This document shows, piece after piece, positions 1 to 11,095 of a DNA stretch of 64,000 bases. Both the position numbers and the translations under genes were made by a program. Location of the stretch: positions 248,001 to 312,000 of the forward strand of contig CAOLHI010001653.1 in NCBI GenBank assembly GCA_948474755.1. Direction: 5' to 3'. The notes below the pieces were generated by a model. The model was not told where the DNA came from. It did no database searches and was given only the letters and a program-made list of their open reading frames with translations. The stretch comes from Ctenosaura bakeri (lineage: Eukaryota > Chordata > Lepidosauria > Squamata > Iguanidae). Every line of letters begins with the position of its first letter. Position 1 is the stretch's first letter.

Positions 1-267
1 TTCAGTGTTGTTAGCTACCTTGAGCACTATTTCTAATGCAAAGGCATGATGGAAGCATCAGCATATGCAGACACTTATAAATACATCTACTCACATTCTA
101 TAAATTTATGTATATGCATTTAAATGAAAATGTGTGCCTAGACCTACAAAAAGTACAGATGGCAGGGTGCATCTGAAGAGAAGCACGTTCAGAATATAAT
201 ACTTCTTGAAATACGGCATCTTCTATGGCTTATTATTTTTAGTTGCTGTCAAGTCAACTGCAACTTA
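1..267. other. intergenic, nothing recognised
   Basis: AT-rich sequence with no gene. The last 25 bases (about 242-266, TGTCAAGTCAACTGCAACTTA) resemble the 3' tail shared by Bov-B LINEs and Sauria SINEs and may be a remnant interrupted by the palindromic element that follows. Confidence 0.3.
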
Positions 268-469
268 GGCTATTTCTGCACTACACTGTTATAATGCTAC
301 TATTCCCCTTTCAACATCCTGTGGAATTCTGGAGTTTGCAGTTTAGGGCGAGGCATTTAGAATTCTCAGCCGGAGAGCTTTTTGGCCTCAGGAAAGTACA
401 ATCCCCAGAATTCCACAGGATGTTGAAAGTGGAATAATAGCATTATAACAATGTAGGGTGGAAATGTCC
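268..469. mobile_element. palindromic DNA element, family A copy 1
   Basis: A long imperfect inverted repeat. The left arm carries TTATAATGCTACTATTCCCC and ACATCCTGTGGAATTCTGGAG. The right arm carries the reverse complements (CCACAGGATGTTGAAAGTGG and AATAGCATTATAACA). The ends read CTATTTCTGCACTACA and GTAGGGTGGAAATGTCC. At least eight related copies occur in the window, so this is a dispersed non-autonomous DNA transposon (MITE-like). No transposase is present. Confidence 0.7.
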
Positions 470-1295
470 CTGGTCTTTGCTATGGCACACCTCCATTTGC
501 AGAGCTCCATTTACATTAGTGGTCCTATATAAATAATTATCATAATGCATAATCTTTTTTTTTAAAGCAGACATTTAATATATGTGCAAATGTATTCAGG
601 TTTCATGAACTGAAACTTTATTGGTAGATAATAAAATGCCTTTTCCCCACCAAAAATCTTGTCAGTTAATGGAGGGAATCTCTTTTGTCAATCAAAAGAT
701 CTTCAATTAATATAGTCAATTAATCAGTTATGTTTTCAGAAATAAAATGCGATAGTTGTCAACACTTGAGTTGCTAGGTATATATATTTTTGGAAAACAA
801 CATCTGAGTTGGGAGGAAGCTAAGATGGTTTGATTTCCTCGAGATTGTGTTAAAGCTCGCAGTCTTAATGAGCTTGCTAGGTTTTAGAACCACTGCATAT
901 GTGTGTTTACAGCTGTGCCTTAGTTAAATGCTTGGCTTGCATTATTTATAGAAGCTTAAAACTCAATAAGGCAAATTTTTACAAAAGAAAAAAAAAGAGT
1001 GATGAAACCAGGGACTTAGAAAATATATGTTTTCAGGAAAATAATATAACAGCTTTGGTGCTCAGCTGCATACCAAATAGGCCCTGCTAGTCATCAGTTA
1101 TATTCTCCTAACCTGATATTGCATAAATTTGGCACGTCTGGTTGATATGCTCAGAGTGAAGGAATTCAGCACTGCCAGAGAATGTGTGTTCCTCTTGCTG
1201 AGAATCATGCTGGGCCTTTGGTCTTAAATGCTAGGGAACGTTTCAAGTTGTTCCAAGGCAATGCGAAGCTAAATGCATGTTGGTTTCATACTGTG
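470..1295. other. intergenic, AT-rich, no gene
   Basis: There is no coding signal and no repeat I recognise; several homopolymer runs occur. Short open frames here have no protein-like composition. Confidence 0.4.
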
Positions 1296-1590
1296 CAACT
1301 GTCCAAGTTAGGCAGGGACAGTCTTTATTAAGCCTCTGTCATCCCACTCATTCATATGTGTTTAAAATGTCCCGGTTTCTCTCTCTGCTTTCCCCCTTTG
1401 TCCTCAACTCACTTTGGTTGCTGCACACTGAGTTCACAGTCCAAGGTAGTTTGCACTCAACTCAGCAGGAGGAAGGGGAGAGAATCTTGCCCTGCAAACT
1501 GCTGCAGCCTCTCCTAGCTTGTTTCTTCCTCGTTAATAATCTTTCCCATCTTGACTTCACTCTGGTCTTGGTCTCACCATCCTTTCTCTA
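1296..1590 (+). repeat. dispersed repeat, family D copy 1 (half element)
   Basis: Contains CATCCCACTCATTC, TTTAAAATGTCCCGGTTTCT, TTTGTCCTCAACTCAC and TAGTTTGCACTCAACTCAGC in the same order as the copies at 22390-22690 and 63086-63645. The latter shows the complete inverted-repeat form. Class unknown, probably a DNA transposon. Confidence 0.6.
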
Positions 1591-2787
1591 AGCATTCTCA
1601 AAATTATGACAAAACACCAAGGAATGTCGTGGTGGGTTTCCAGGAGCCAATCAGCCTGGGAAACAGGGTGCTATAGGGATGCCTTTCCCACATCAAGCAA
1701 TGAATCCACTCTGACAAATGTCCTTGTACTAAAATATCATTAAATGCTTCAAAGATCCCTATTTGCCAGAGGTGATCCCTGGCTTCTAGTCCTTCACTAT
1801 CATAGCAGGCAGAGACACTATACTAGTCAAGAAGTTAATTAAGAACTTTTTTTTGTTTTTTGTTTCCAACAATAAAAGAATGGGAAGAGGAAGATCCTGT
1901 GTAAAATCAATTAAAGCCAATGCCACCTAGTGACCAAACTCTATAATGTCACTATCCACACATTGCCCTTGACAAATCACTGTTTAATACCTGGTGGATT
2001 ACTTTTAGCAAATCCTACCACGAGATATTAGCAACATGCTCTGGGTTTTTTATTTTTTAAAACTTCTATACAGCTAAGCACAAGAACAATTGTACAGTTC
2101 TTCATCGACTAATGTTAAATGGGTTACAACAGGAAAAAAACCCAAATGAGTTTGCCTTTGGGATTTTAGCAGTACTCAAGCAAAAGAACCTGGCTCATGC
2201 AAAAATAAATCTAAAGAGAAAATGTGTTTTTTCTTCTTCCCTGACAACATGTTTCAATATCTCTGGCAAAGCCTAAAGAGCAATATGCATATTTATATTC
2301 TCATAGGGCTTGGCACAACTGCCTCGCAAACTGTATGTGTGAAACACATGACAATCACAACCACCAAGTGTAAACACTTGCGAAGAAAGCTTGCAAAACC
2401 CAAGTTTTCAAAGAAACTGCCTATAATATTATTCTAAAGTTCAGAAATGCCTGACATTTGGGGAGCACATATGTTGTTTTGAAAGCACTTTGCAAAAATT
2501 ATCTTGATAGATCTCAACAACAGGACTGTAAGGTAGGCTGGTGTTTTCTCCTTATCACAACAGAAAGTCTAGGTTTGGCTCTTGGCCTGGTGAGCACAGC
2601 AGCCTACATTCATGCAGCTGCCATCTTAAGTGGCACTCAGGAAGCGGGCAGCAGAAACAGACAGAGGAATGGGGAAACTATAAGAATCGGGCAGCTGTAA
2701 AAAAGAGAGAGATACAACTCTGCAGCCTGGGTTTCTTTACAAGGTCATAGGGCAAGTAACAGTGGTGTTTGGTGGCTCCCCCTGTCG
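1591..2787. other. intergenic, no gene seen
   Basis: Mixed-composition DNA. The part at about 1700-2440 is free of recognisable repeats. No splice-bounded coding segment is evident. Confidence 0.35.
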
Positions 2788-2925
2788 ATGGGGTCAGCAA
2801 ATCCACTCTGGGTTTTAGTTTGAACTTTAAAGGATCTATCCAAGGTGCTGAATCCTACCCTCCATAAGTTCAGCAGCTTAAGTGGCTCCTTTAAACTTCA
2901 GACAAAAACTCAAAGCAGACTGGCA
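2788..2925. mobile_element. palindromic DNA element, family C copy 1
   Basis: The left arm is AAATCCACTCTGGGTTTTAG and TTGAACTTTAAAGGATC; the right arm is CCTTTAAACTTCAGAC and AAAACTCAAAGC. The arms are complementary and the family recurs at 23889, 28115, 39515 and 62735. Confidence 0.55.
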
Positions 2926-3040
2926 TGCTACCTGCTAACTCATCACCAACTTTTGTTCCACCAAATTCTGTCCACCAACTGGATGAGTCCACAGCAAATT
3001 GCTCTCAATGGTAAAAAGGTTCTTCACCCCCAGTGCAGAC

Positions 3041-3172
3041 CAATGGTTCTCAAACTTTGGTTCTCCAGAGGTTTTTGACCAGTTCTCAAAACCCTTGACA
3101 CTGGGCCTCTGGAGACTGGCCAGTATAACCACCAGTCAGGGATTCTGGGAGCTGAAATCCTAAGTATCTGAA
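3041..3172. mobile_element. palindromic hAT-like relic, family B copy 1
   Basis: It begins CAATGGTTCTCAAACTTTGG and ends GGGATTCTGGGAGCTGAAAT. The family, whose other members start CAGTG-TTCTCAA and contain GACTTCAGCTCCCAGAATTC, resembles the small hAT-derived MITEs common in reptile genomes. The class assignment is from family resemblance only. Confidence 0.5.
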
Positions 3173-3212
3173 AAGCTAGCATCTGACGACTACTGTTATA
3201 GACAGTACTGAC

Positions 3213-3293
3213 GTAGGTGGAGCTATTATCCAGTGGCATAAGTTAGCCTTCTATGACCTATTTGACACCAGCAGAAAGTAAATCTCCACCAGC
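3213..3293 (+). repeat. 81-bp local repeat, copy 1
   Basis: GTAGGTGGAGCTATTATCCA followed by TTAGCCTTCTATGACCTATT and GACACCAGCAGAAAGTAAAT. The same sequence is present twice more at 4516-4595 and 4619-4694, inserted in a SINE array, and I saw it nowhere else in the window. It is therefore a local duplication. Confidence 0.8.
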
Positions 3294-3589
3294 ATATTTC
3301 CACTGAAGATCCACAAGCGTGACAGCTGCAAATCAGGCAGCAGCAAAGAGATACTGGATGCTTCCTTGTGCAACATTCAAAACAAGTGCTTAGGCTGACC
3401 TACCCATTGGTTATTTCAGTGAAAGTCACCAAGAGGATTCCAGAAACCGTTCCTAGTAGTATGTGAGGTTATTAATAGGCTGTCCTAATATGTACTTTTA
3501 TTTGTTGTATCCAGAGGCTCAGTTGCAGAGAACAAAAGACACAGTTATTAAGAAGGCACTTCTGGAATGATGTAAATGTTAAGATAACT

Positions 3590-4080
3590 GTTTACCCCCA
3601 AAGCAGTGATCTGAGCGGGTCATTGTGCATCTCCGAGATTTCCTCCTGGAGAGACATTTCTTAATCCAAGTTTCCCCCTGTTGGCTTTGTCGCCCGGTTT
3701 CTTCTCTCAGAGCCCATCATGAAGACAGAAGAACGGAGGGTGGCAGAACCTCACCCGTCTGCGTTAAGTGACTCCGAGGCTGATGGAGGGTGGCTGGGTG
3801 CTGTGAATTAGCAAGTACTCTAAGTGAGCGCGATAAAAAATAAATCAAGGATGCCGCATTGCCAAAATGGGCTTTGTTCATTTGTTTCTGACAAGTTCGA
3901 GTTTGGCGTTAATTATTCATCAGGCTTCTTTGCGTGGCAGACTAGCAAAATGTGCCGCAGCCTACTTTGTAAAAGTAATGAAGTCCGTGTAGCAGGAGGA
4001 GACGGGGTGGCAGCTCTTGCGTGTGGCTTCATTGCAAGATGAAATTGTGGGAGGGGGTGACTCCTTGAAGAGACCCAGAA
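3590..4080. other. repeat-free stretch with CpGs, candidate conserved noncoding element
   Basis: From about 3600 to 4040 there are unusually many CG dinucleotides for intergenic reptile DNA, and homeobox-like cores are present (TTAATTATTC near 3910). There are no recognisable repeats and no credible coding frame. The idea that it is a conserved element is inference. Confidence 0.3.
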
Positions 4081-4108
4081 AGATAGCTTCGATTACATTG
4101 AAAATCAA

Positions 4109-5064
4109 GACCAGTGTGATGCAGTGATTTAAGTGTTGGAGCAGGACTGCATGAGAGCAAGGTTTGAATCCCTGTTTGGTCATGAAAACCCACCAGGTAA
4201 CCTTGGGTAAACCATAGCCTCTCAGCCTTAGAGGAAGGCAAGGACAAACCTTCTTTGAAGAAATCTTGCCAAGAAAGCTGGATGATAGGTTTGCTGGTTT
4301 GAGTGGACTCCAGGGGACCAACTGGGAGTTGACTTGAAGTAAGAGCCAGTGCAGTGTGGTGGTTTGAATCTGAACTAAGATTCCAGGAGACTAAGATTCA
4401 GTTGGAATTGACATGAAGGAAGATCCAGAGTGGCGTTAGTGATTTGAGCATTGGCCTTGGAATCCAGGAGGCCAAGGTCAACTTAGAATTGACCTGAAGG
4501 AAGAGCCAGTGTAGTGTAGGTGGAGCTATTGCCCAATGGTATAAGTAAGCCTTCTATGACTATTTGACACCAGCAGAAAGTAAATCTCCACCAGCGTAAG
4601 TAAATCTCCACCAGTGTCGTGTAGTTGGAGCTATTACCCAATGGTATAAGTTAGCCTTCTTCAACCTATTTGACACCAGCAGAAAGTAAATCTCAGCAGT
4701 CCTACTCCTAATCATTAGACTAGGACTCTAGGAGACCAAGATGAATTTGAAATAGATCTGAAGGAAAAACCAGTGTGGTATAGTGGTTTGAGGGTTAATC
4801 TAAGACTCTGGGAGACTAGGTTTAACTAAGAATGACTTGAAGAAAAAGCCAAAATGGGATAGTAGTTTGAGCACTGGACTTAAACTCCAGGAAACCAGGA
4901 TCTAAATCCCCACTCATTCATAGAAACTGGGGAAGTCACACTGTCTCAGCCCAAGTCACACTCTCTAAGGCAAACCCTGAATTAATCCTGCCAAGAAAGC
5001 CCTGAGATAGTGTAGCCATAAGTTGGAGTCATCCTGAAGGCACATGCCAACAACAACAACAAAG
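4109..5064 (+). mobile_element. composite Sauria-type SINE with tandem tRNA-like heads and (ACA)n tail
   Basis: A tRNA-derived SINE body begins at 4109. It is followed by tandem units of about 80 bp, with heads starting near 4342, 4421, 4502, 4765 and 4843. Each contains CCAGTG-AGTG-TTTGA and ACTCCAGGAGACCAAG-like text (the tRNA-related part with the B-box region). The unit at 4502 is interrupted by two copies of the local repeat from 3213-3293. The last head runs into a body (CCACTCATTCATAGAAAC, GGAAGTCACAC, TGCCAAGAAAGCCCTGA) and a tail, CATAAGTTGGAGTCATCC then CAACAACAACAACAA. The tail matches that of Bov-B LINEs, as known for Sauria SINEs. Confidence 0.75.
4516..4694 (+). repeat. 81-bp local repeat, copies 2 and 3
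   Basis: Copies at 4516-4595 and 4619-4694 of the sequence at 3213-3293. A partial 19-base duplication (GTAAGTAAATCTCCACCAG) lies between them. Both sit inside a SINE head, showing that the duplication followed the SINE array or occurred together with it. Confidence 0.8.
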
Positions 5065-5214
5065 ACCAGACCACTGGTCCCATCTAGTTTAAGGTCATCT
5101 ATAACAACTTGCTGTGGTTCTCCAGGACCCGCTCAGCTCAAGACATTTTCCTGCAGAAGGTAAAATGTCAAATATCGTGCCCCTCGCTAGCTTTACCAAG
5201 TCAAAGTATAAACA

Positions 5215-5525
5215 GTCCTGAAGCCAGCCAAACATTCCTCTTACCCAAGGCAGATTGTCTTACAGCAGATCAAACTAGAACTCTTCCTAGAAACCAAAAT
5301 GACTACACTGAGACTATTGTACTTTGGACCTGTCATGAGACAACATAACTCATTAGGAAAGGCTATAATTCTTGGTAAAAGAGGAAGACCCCAATATATG
5401 TGGAATGATTGCATCAGGGAAGCCTCAGGTGCCCCAAGTTTGCAAGACTTGAACAGGGCTATTGATGAAATGGTGACCATAAGTTGAAGTCACCATAAGT
5501 TGAAGTCGATGTTATGGTAAATACC
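5215..5525 (+). mobile_element. Bov-B (RTE) LINE 3' fragment
   Basis: The + frame from 5299 encodes RLLYFGPVMRQHNSLGKAI, then KRGRPQYMWNDCIREASG and SLQDLNRAIDEMV. This is the C-terminus of the Bov-B/RTE reverse transcriptase ORF (the LRYFGHIMR, GRPQMRWIDCI, LQDLNRAID pattern). It is followed by the tail text CACCATAAGTTGAAGTC, which is duplicated. It is decayed and 5'-truncated, with a short deletion before the KRGRPQ motif, so not functional. Bov-B is the presumed driver of the SINEs in this window. Confidence 0.82.
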
Positions 5526-7754
5526 AACAAGATCCTTTTGCATGCAAAACATATGCTTTTACCCTTGGAAGCCATGGACTGTCCAATAACAGGCTATTTC
5601 CTGCCTAATTAACTAATCATCCAGAGTGGTGCTTCATCTCTGTATGTTTGGCAATGCATTTGTTTTCCTCATCATTCTGCAAACCCAGCCAAAATAATGG
5701 AGAAGGAGTCTGAAATCCAGACATGTATGCCTGTTGTCCTACAAAAGGGCAAATATGGGAACAGCTCTTAGCTTCCCTGCTTTGCCTCTCTTCCCCCAAA
5801 GGATCAGGGGAGGCCATGAGGAGCTGGGAGAAAAGAATCCTTCTTCAGAACAAAAAGATTGGTTATAACTAGATGGCATCCCATACGTTCATGTACAAAT
5901 TCATGTACAAATTTGCAGGGTGAATTATGACACATCTAAAATGGATATTGCTCCTTTTCCTTCAGCTGGAAAGCTGCAGCACCGTCTTGGTGTCTGTAGT
6001 TTTTACAAGGGGTTTAAATCAGCAATCTTTTTTTTATCACTCTCTTCAATCCAGAGGTGTGATTTTTGTCTGTGTGACTGTGCATGTTTAATATTTTCAC
6101 AGCCCTTAATGATCAGAATAAGGAGAACTGACAGGCTGGTGTGTTTTTCTCCCCACTGGGACGCATAAGAGGTCTTGTCTGTTGGCTGTGTTTTCTTCCC
6201 ATACCTCTCCACATTTCACAGCTGGAAACTGAGGCAGGTGTATTTTTAACACACCTCTGCTTGAAACTGGCAAATTATTATTTTTTTTAATTCCAGCTAG
6301 AAAAAACTGGCTATGCTGGCTGGGGGATTGGCCACTGGCTATGCTGGCTGGGGGATTCTGGGACAGGTAGTCCAAAAAAGTAAACTTTCTAGGCTCTGCT
6401 CTCTGCACATAAAGGATCGCAACCTAAGACTTGTCACTTTTATGTTGTTGAAAATTATTCCCTTACTTCTTGAATACAGTCTTTAGGAACCAGAGTAGTA
6501 TAAAGGCCAAGAAACTGAACTATGGATCAGGCCTCTTAATGCAATAGGGAATGCACAGTAACAATTCCTGCAAACCTGTGAAGAAAGTGATGCACTGAAG
6601 GCACTGAACAATAAGTTAGACACCATCCAAGAATGCGCAGTTGCACATGAAATGGTGACACTTGTGGAACTCTGCTTGTGCAGCCATGAACTGAATACAT
6701 TTGAATAAAGCCCAAACAAACAAAAAGCACACGAACACAAGAGTAAGGGACCTTATCTGGGCACATGAGCCCATCATATTCTAGCCAACATAATCTAAAG
6801 AACATCCATGCAGGGTAAAGTAGGACTCTGCTATCAAATGAATAATCAAAATATGCATTTGGAAGGAGTATTTGAAAAGCTATTTTTAAAGACTCTCCTT
6901 TTAAAATAAAATAAAATGTCCTTCACTGTAGTAGAACTAGAATTGGCTTATTTTTGTCCGGACTACTGTACGATTTTTGCTCTGAATGCACATTCAGAAA
7001 TGAAAAAAGATTCTGGAAGCATTTCTTTTTGTTCTGTTATTTTTTTCCCTGCATACTCCCAGGTTTGCATCCAAACTCTTTTAAGAAAAATATGCCAGGT
7101 TTCCCTCCCTCTCCCTCCCTTGTGTTCTCCCCCCCCCAACTCATTACATGTCACATCTAGCCTCATACAACATTGCAGAAATCGATTTTCACCAAACTCC
7201 ACTGAGCCTTCTTTATTATTATACAGAAGTTATAGTCAAAGTGTTTTAGCAATATTACACTAGTTAAGCTATAGAATAATTTTGTTTTGGTGCAAACGTT
7301 CTGCTTTCCCTTGCTTGATCTCTGTTGAATCCGTTTCCTAGAAACAATAGCTGCATTTACCACTAGCGTTCCTCTAAGCTAGGTTTGGGATAAGACAGAC
7401 TGCCAAGTAGAGATAACTTTTCATCTCAGAAAATACTGGGTTAATGTAAACTGACCTGGGACAAAGTTTATAGGAAATACTTTGCAATAAAGGAGACCGT
7501 CATGTGGATCCTCCAAAATAAAATTGGTTTGTATAGGAACAAAACCTGGGACTTTCAGGGACTTTCGTCTCATTTGGAGGGACTCTGTGGTCTACAGAAA
7601 TGCCAGCTATCTTGTGTTCCTCTATCACAAAAACTTTACACTATTTGAGAGTAAAAGGCATTTTTCCAACTCAGGTTTCCTTTCTCCACAGATGTCTTTC
7701 CGTGGTTTTTTAATTGCATCATGAGAGAAGCGATTCAGAAGACCTTCCCTACAT
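5526..7754. other. intergenic, mostly unrecognised
   Basis: No gene. Near 6300-6400 a tandemly duplicated CTATGCTGGCTGGGGGATT unit ends in TAGTCCAAAAAAGTAAAC, a transposon-like motif that recurs at 11150 and 32470. The rest shows no pattern I can name. Confidence 0.4.
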
Positions 7755-8395
7755 ATATATTTTAAAATATTTTTATTTAATTAATTGATAGCCCACCTTT
7801 CTACTTGCACAGGAACCCAAGCAATTAAAAATACAGAGTACCACTAAAAAAAATTGAAGAAAAGTTTTAAAAAGAATTAAACAACAATACTGTTAAAAGC
7901 ACGATGTTAAAACAAAATTATAGCAAAAGAAAAAAGCACAGCCCCATTAAATGTCCATTCAATCACATAAATTTTAAGCCAAAGACCTGCCTAAATACAA
8001 TCTTTGCCCATTGGCAGAAAGAAAGGAGAGAGGGGACCAACCAAACCTCCACAAACTGTGAGCCACCACCAAGAAGGCTATCCCATATCCTCAGTAAACA
8101 TGCCCATTATAGTGGTGGGACAAAGGGAAAGCCTTCCTCTGAAGTTCTTGAAAACTTGGGCAGGCTCATATGCGGAGAGATATGGTCTTTCAGATAGTAC
8201 GGAACCAAGTTGTGTAGGGCTTTAAACTCATAACCAGCAGTTTGAACTCTGACCAGGAACGGGCCAGTATCCAGTGAAATTGTTTCAAGAAGAGAGCAAT
8301 GTGTCCCCTGTGATCCGCCCCAGTCAGGATGTCTTGCTTGGCCCTGGGCACCTCTTCTTTCTGCTTCATACCCAATATGGGTTAGTTAGAACAAA
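7755..8395 (-). mobile_element. L2/CR1-like LINE 3' fragment (probable)
   Basis: On the minus strand the end reads into an AT-rich tail (complement of TATTTAATTAATTGATAGCC and CCACCTTTCTACTTG). Text such as GAGCCACCACCAAGAAGGCT, GTGGTGGGAC and CATAACCAGCAGTTTGAACT is widely dispersed in squamate genomes. It is non-coding now. The class is assigned from the tail and general resemblance. Confidence 0.45.
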
Positions 8396-8639
8396 AGAGC
8401 ATCTAGTGAACCCCCAATCTCTTCCATGTAAGGATCAAGAGAAGATCTGTCTGCTGTCAAAACCAAGCAATCTGCCAATGCCGTGTGCCTTTTTGGCTTT
8501 CAAGGATGTGCCAGAAAGAATCATATCTAGATGACAATCTACTTCACAAATGCAGCCATGCTCCTCCAAAACACTGTTGTTAATTAGCAAGTAAATGTAT
8601 GCAGATTGGTCCTTGGTCCTAGCAAAAGACCATCGAAAG

Positions 8640-8840
8640 ACCTGTACTGTTATTGCATATGTTTAAGTCATTTCCAACTTAAGACAAACCTATCACAGGG
8701 TTTTCTAGGGCTGAGCGTGTGTAATGAGCCCAAAGTCACCCAGTGGGTTTCCATGGCCAAGTGGGAAATCGAATCCTGGTTCCCAGGCTCATTGTCCAAT
8801 GCTCAACCTACTACCATCAGGCTGGCTCTAATACCTGTGC
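8640..8840 (-). mobile_element. Sauria-type tRNA-derived SINE
   Basis: Reverse orientation: TAAGTCATTTCCAACTTAAG, ACCTATCACAGGGTTTTCTA, CCCAAAGTCACCCAGTGGGT, TTCCATGGCCAAGTGGGAAA, then the head GGTTCCCAGGCTCATTG and CCATCAGGCTGGCTCT. It is older and more diverged than the copy at 51442. Confidence 0.7.
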
Positions 8841-8992
8841 TACCCCGTGCCATTCCAAAATCCCAGGGATAAAGCCATTGACATGAGGCAAAACCAGCAA
8901 GACTGCTGAAGATGCAAAACATAGTGTCTGAATAATAAAACCTTAAAGCTAATTAATTGAATCAGAATAATGCAAACGTATTTGTCGTGGAG

Positions 8993-9375
8993 TTTGTTGT
9001 TGTTAACTGCCATCAAGTTGACTTATGGTGACCCTGTGAATCAGAGACCTCCTGATTCTTGGCTTCTAGGGAGAGCTGAATCTTGATTTGCTCTGGGAGC
9101 CATTTCTTTGCCTTTTTGCAAGTCCAGCACCACATTTCAGCTGAGCTGATTTTCTTCCTTATCAGCTTTCTTCACTGTCCAGCTTTCATAATTCATACAC
9201 AGAAACTGGAAATAGATGGCATGGACAATCCTAACTTAGCATTCAGTGATATATCTTTCCACTTGAGGATCTTGTGTAATTCCTTCATAGTGGCCCTTCC
9301 AAGTCCTGGTGGTCTTCTGAATTTTTGACTGCAGCCTCCATTCTGATTAATGCCTGAACTAAAGTATGGAAAATG
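8993..9375 (-). mobile_element. Bov-B (RTE) LINE 3' fragment, reverse
   Basis: The left end, TTGTTGTTAACTGCCATCAA then GTTGACTTATGGTGACCC, is the Bov-B 3' tail in reverse. Further right, GATATATCTTTCCACTTGAG, TTCCTTCATAGTGGCCCTTC and GACTGCAGCCTCCATTCTGA are reverse-strand RT-region text characteristic of Bov-B. Frames are broken. Confidence 0.72.
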
Positions 9376-10934
9376 TTGAATTTTTTCAACGTTTTCTACT
9401 TTAAGATTATGTAAATCCTCTTTTACGTTCAAAGAAAGGATGTGCCAATGGTACAATTTATGGAAATGGGCTGCCAAGGCTGAGCAAGTGGGAAAGCGTT
9501 GGGAAGCACTGCAGTAGAGAGAGATTTTCCTTGGAGGAAATGTCAGCAACAGCACCAGTATGAACCTAGCCTCCTCTTAGGTCTCTTAGAGCAGGAATTG
9601 GTGTTTTTGTTTCCATGACATCCAAAAAACAAACTTACCCTTTCCCATGACATATACAAACCAAAATGGAGACACCTCTGTTCAGTGTTGATTCATCCAC
9701 CTTCCACCGAGCCAACATGTTAACAGCAGGGCCTGCGGTCTTCTTTTCATTTCTAAGTGCGGAACTATGTAATGGACCGATAAACCATCCTATTATTGCC
9801 TTTTCAGATGTCAACTACTTTCTGCAGGGCATTAGCAAGCCAGGACGGGGTGAGCGGTAACAATCTCTGGCACCTATAAAAGCAAAAATGAGAAATGACA
9901 CTTTTCAAGTCAGCAAAAATATGAAAAGGAAAAAAAAAACAGATGGGGGAGAGGGAGAAAGAGATGCAATCCTGCACTGCCACCTCTCCAAACCCTTGTA
10001 TCTTTTCCTCTAGGCACAGCTGTCATTCTGGGTCTGGGCTCAAGAAGGAGAAAACTGTTCCCTCCCGCTTTCTCCACTTCTCCTTGGTCTTGCTTCTCAC
10101 ACTTTTTTCCCTGTTAAAACATTACTAGTAATCCTTTCCTTTTCTTTCCTGTTTCCTTCCCCTACCTTTTATTTTCACGCTCTTCTCCTTATTTGATCTC
10201 AAGCCACGATAACATTGCTTCCTGTCAAAAGAAATCTAAAGGCACTCTAATCACCAACCATACATTCCTAGAAAAAAGGACAAAGTGTTGCTTTGTCTCA
10301 CTGTGGGGGCTTCTCGGTGGCTCAAGGCTTGTCTTCTCAGCATCTCAGTTGTCCTCCTTGTACAATGACAGGTCACTTGTATCTTTCTGTGTCTGGAGCC
10401 GCTGACGTTTTGATTCATAAGGGGGAAACGGCAGGCATCATGTTGCCTCTTTTTCAAGAAGCTGGCTCAGCAGGAAAGGCATCTCGGCTTTGTCTTCAGT
10501 GTGATAAACTCAGCCTTTGAACCAGTGGCCTGGATAACAAAATAACATTTCTGGGTCTGGTTTCGCTTCAGCTGGTCAGCGGCCCTTTTTTCTTGCCTTT
10601 GCTGCTTCTTCAAGTTGCATTAGTAGGTTGGAAAGCAAACACCACTCATGCTTAATGTCAGCAGCATTGGATGCTCAGGGCCTGGCTTCAGCTGTGAACA
10701 GCAATAGTCCAACTAAAACTGGTAGACTATAGAGGAACTGGGGGAAACTGGAGTCTAAAGTGAACCAAGGACAGGCAGAAATCTAGGGAAGGGCAGGAGT
10801 TCATAGCAGAGCGTTTGCTTTGAACACAGAAGGTACCAGATTTGGTCTTCTAAGTGAGGGTGAGGAACAATGCAGTCTGATTATCACTGTCAGTGGAGAT
10901 CAATAGTAGGGAAAATGTGGCACACTTAGCCCTT
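9376..10934. other. intergenic, no gene seen
   Basis: Includes pyrimidine-rich sequence at about 9990-10195. No gene or named repeat is recognised. Confidence 0.4.
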
Positions 10935-11095
10935 TATTTAAAACCTTTTTATTTTTAAAAGCCTGTTGGAATCAAAAGAAGTTATCTTTTGGAAAGACCT
11001 CAAAGAGGGGGCCATTCTGGCCTCCCCCCGAAGGGAATTCCCAAATCTGGGGGTGGCCACTGAGAAGGCCCTATCATGCATATGACTGTGGTGGG
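10935..11095 (-). mobile_element. LINE-related fragment
   Basis: Text near 11000-11085 (GGGGGCCATTCTGGCC, GGCCACTGAGAAGGCCCTAT) belongs to the same dispersed reptile repeat type as 7755-8395, in the same orientation, beside an AT-rich tail (TATTTAAAACC). Confidence 0.4.

Noticed and set aside
4109..5064. tRNA genes
   Set aside because: The heads are diverged and cannot form an acceptor stem; they are part of SINEs.
9990..10200. Pyrimidine-rich tract as a splice acceptor of an upstream exon
   Set aside because: No coding or exon-like sequence follows and no gene is recognised in the upstream 19 kb.
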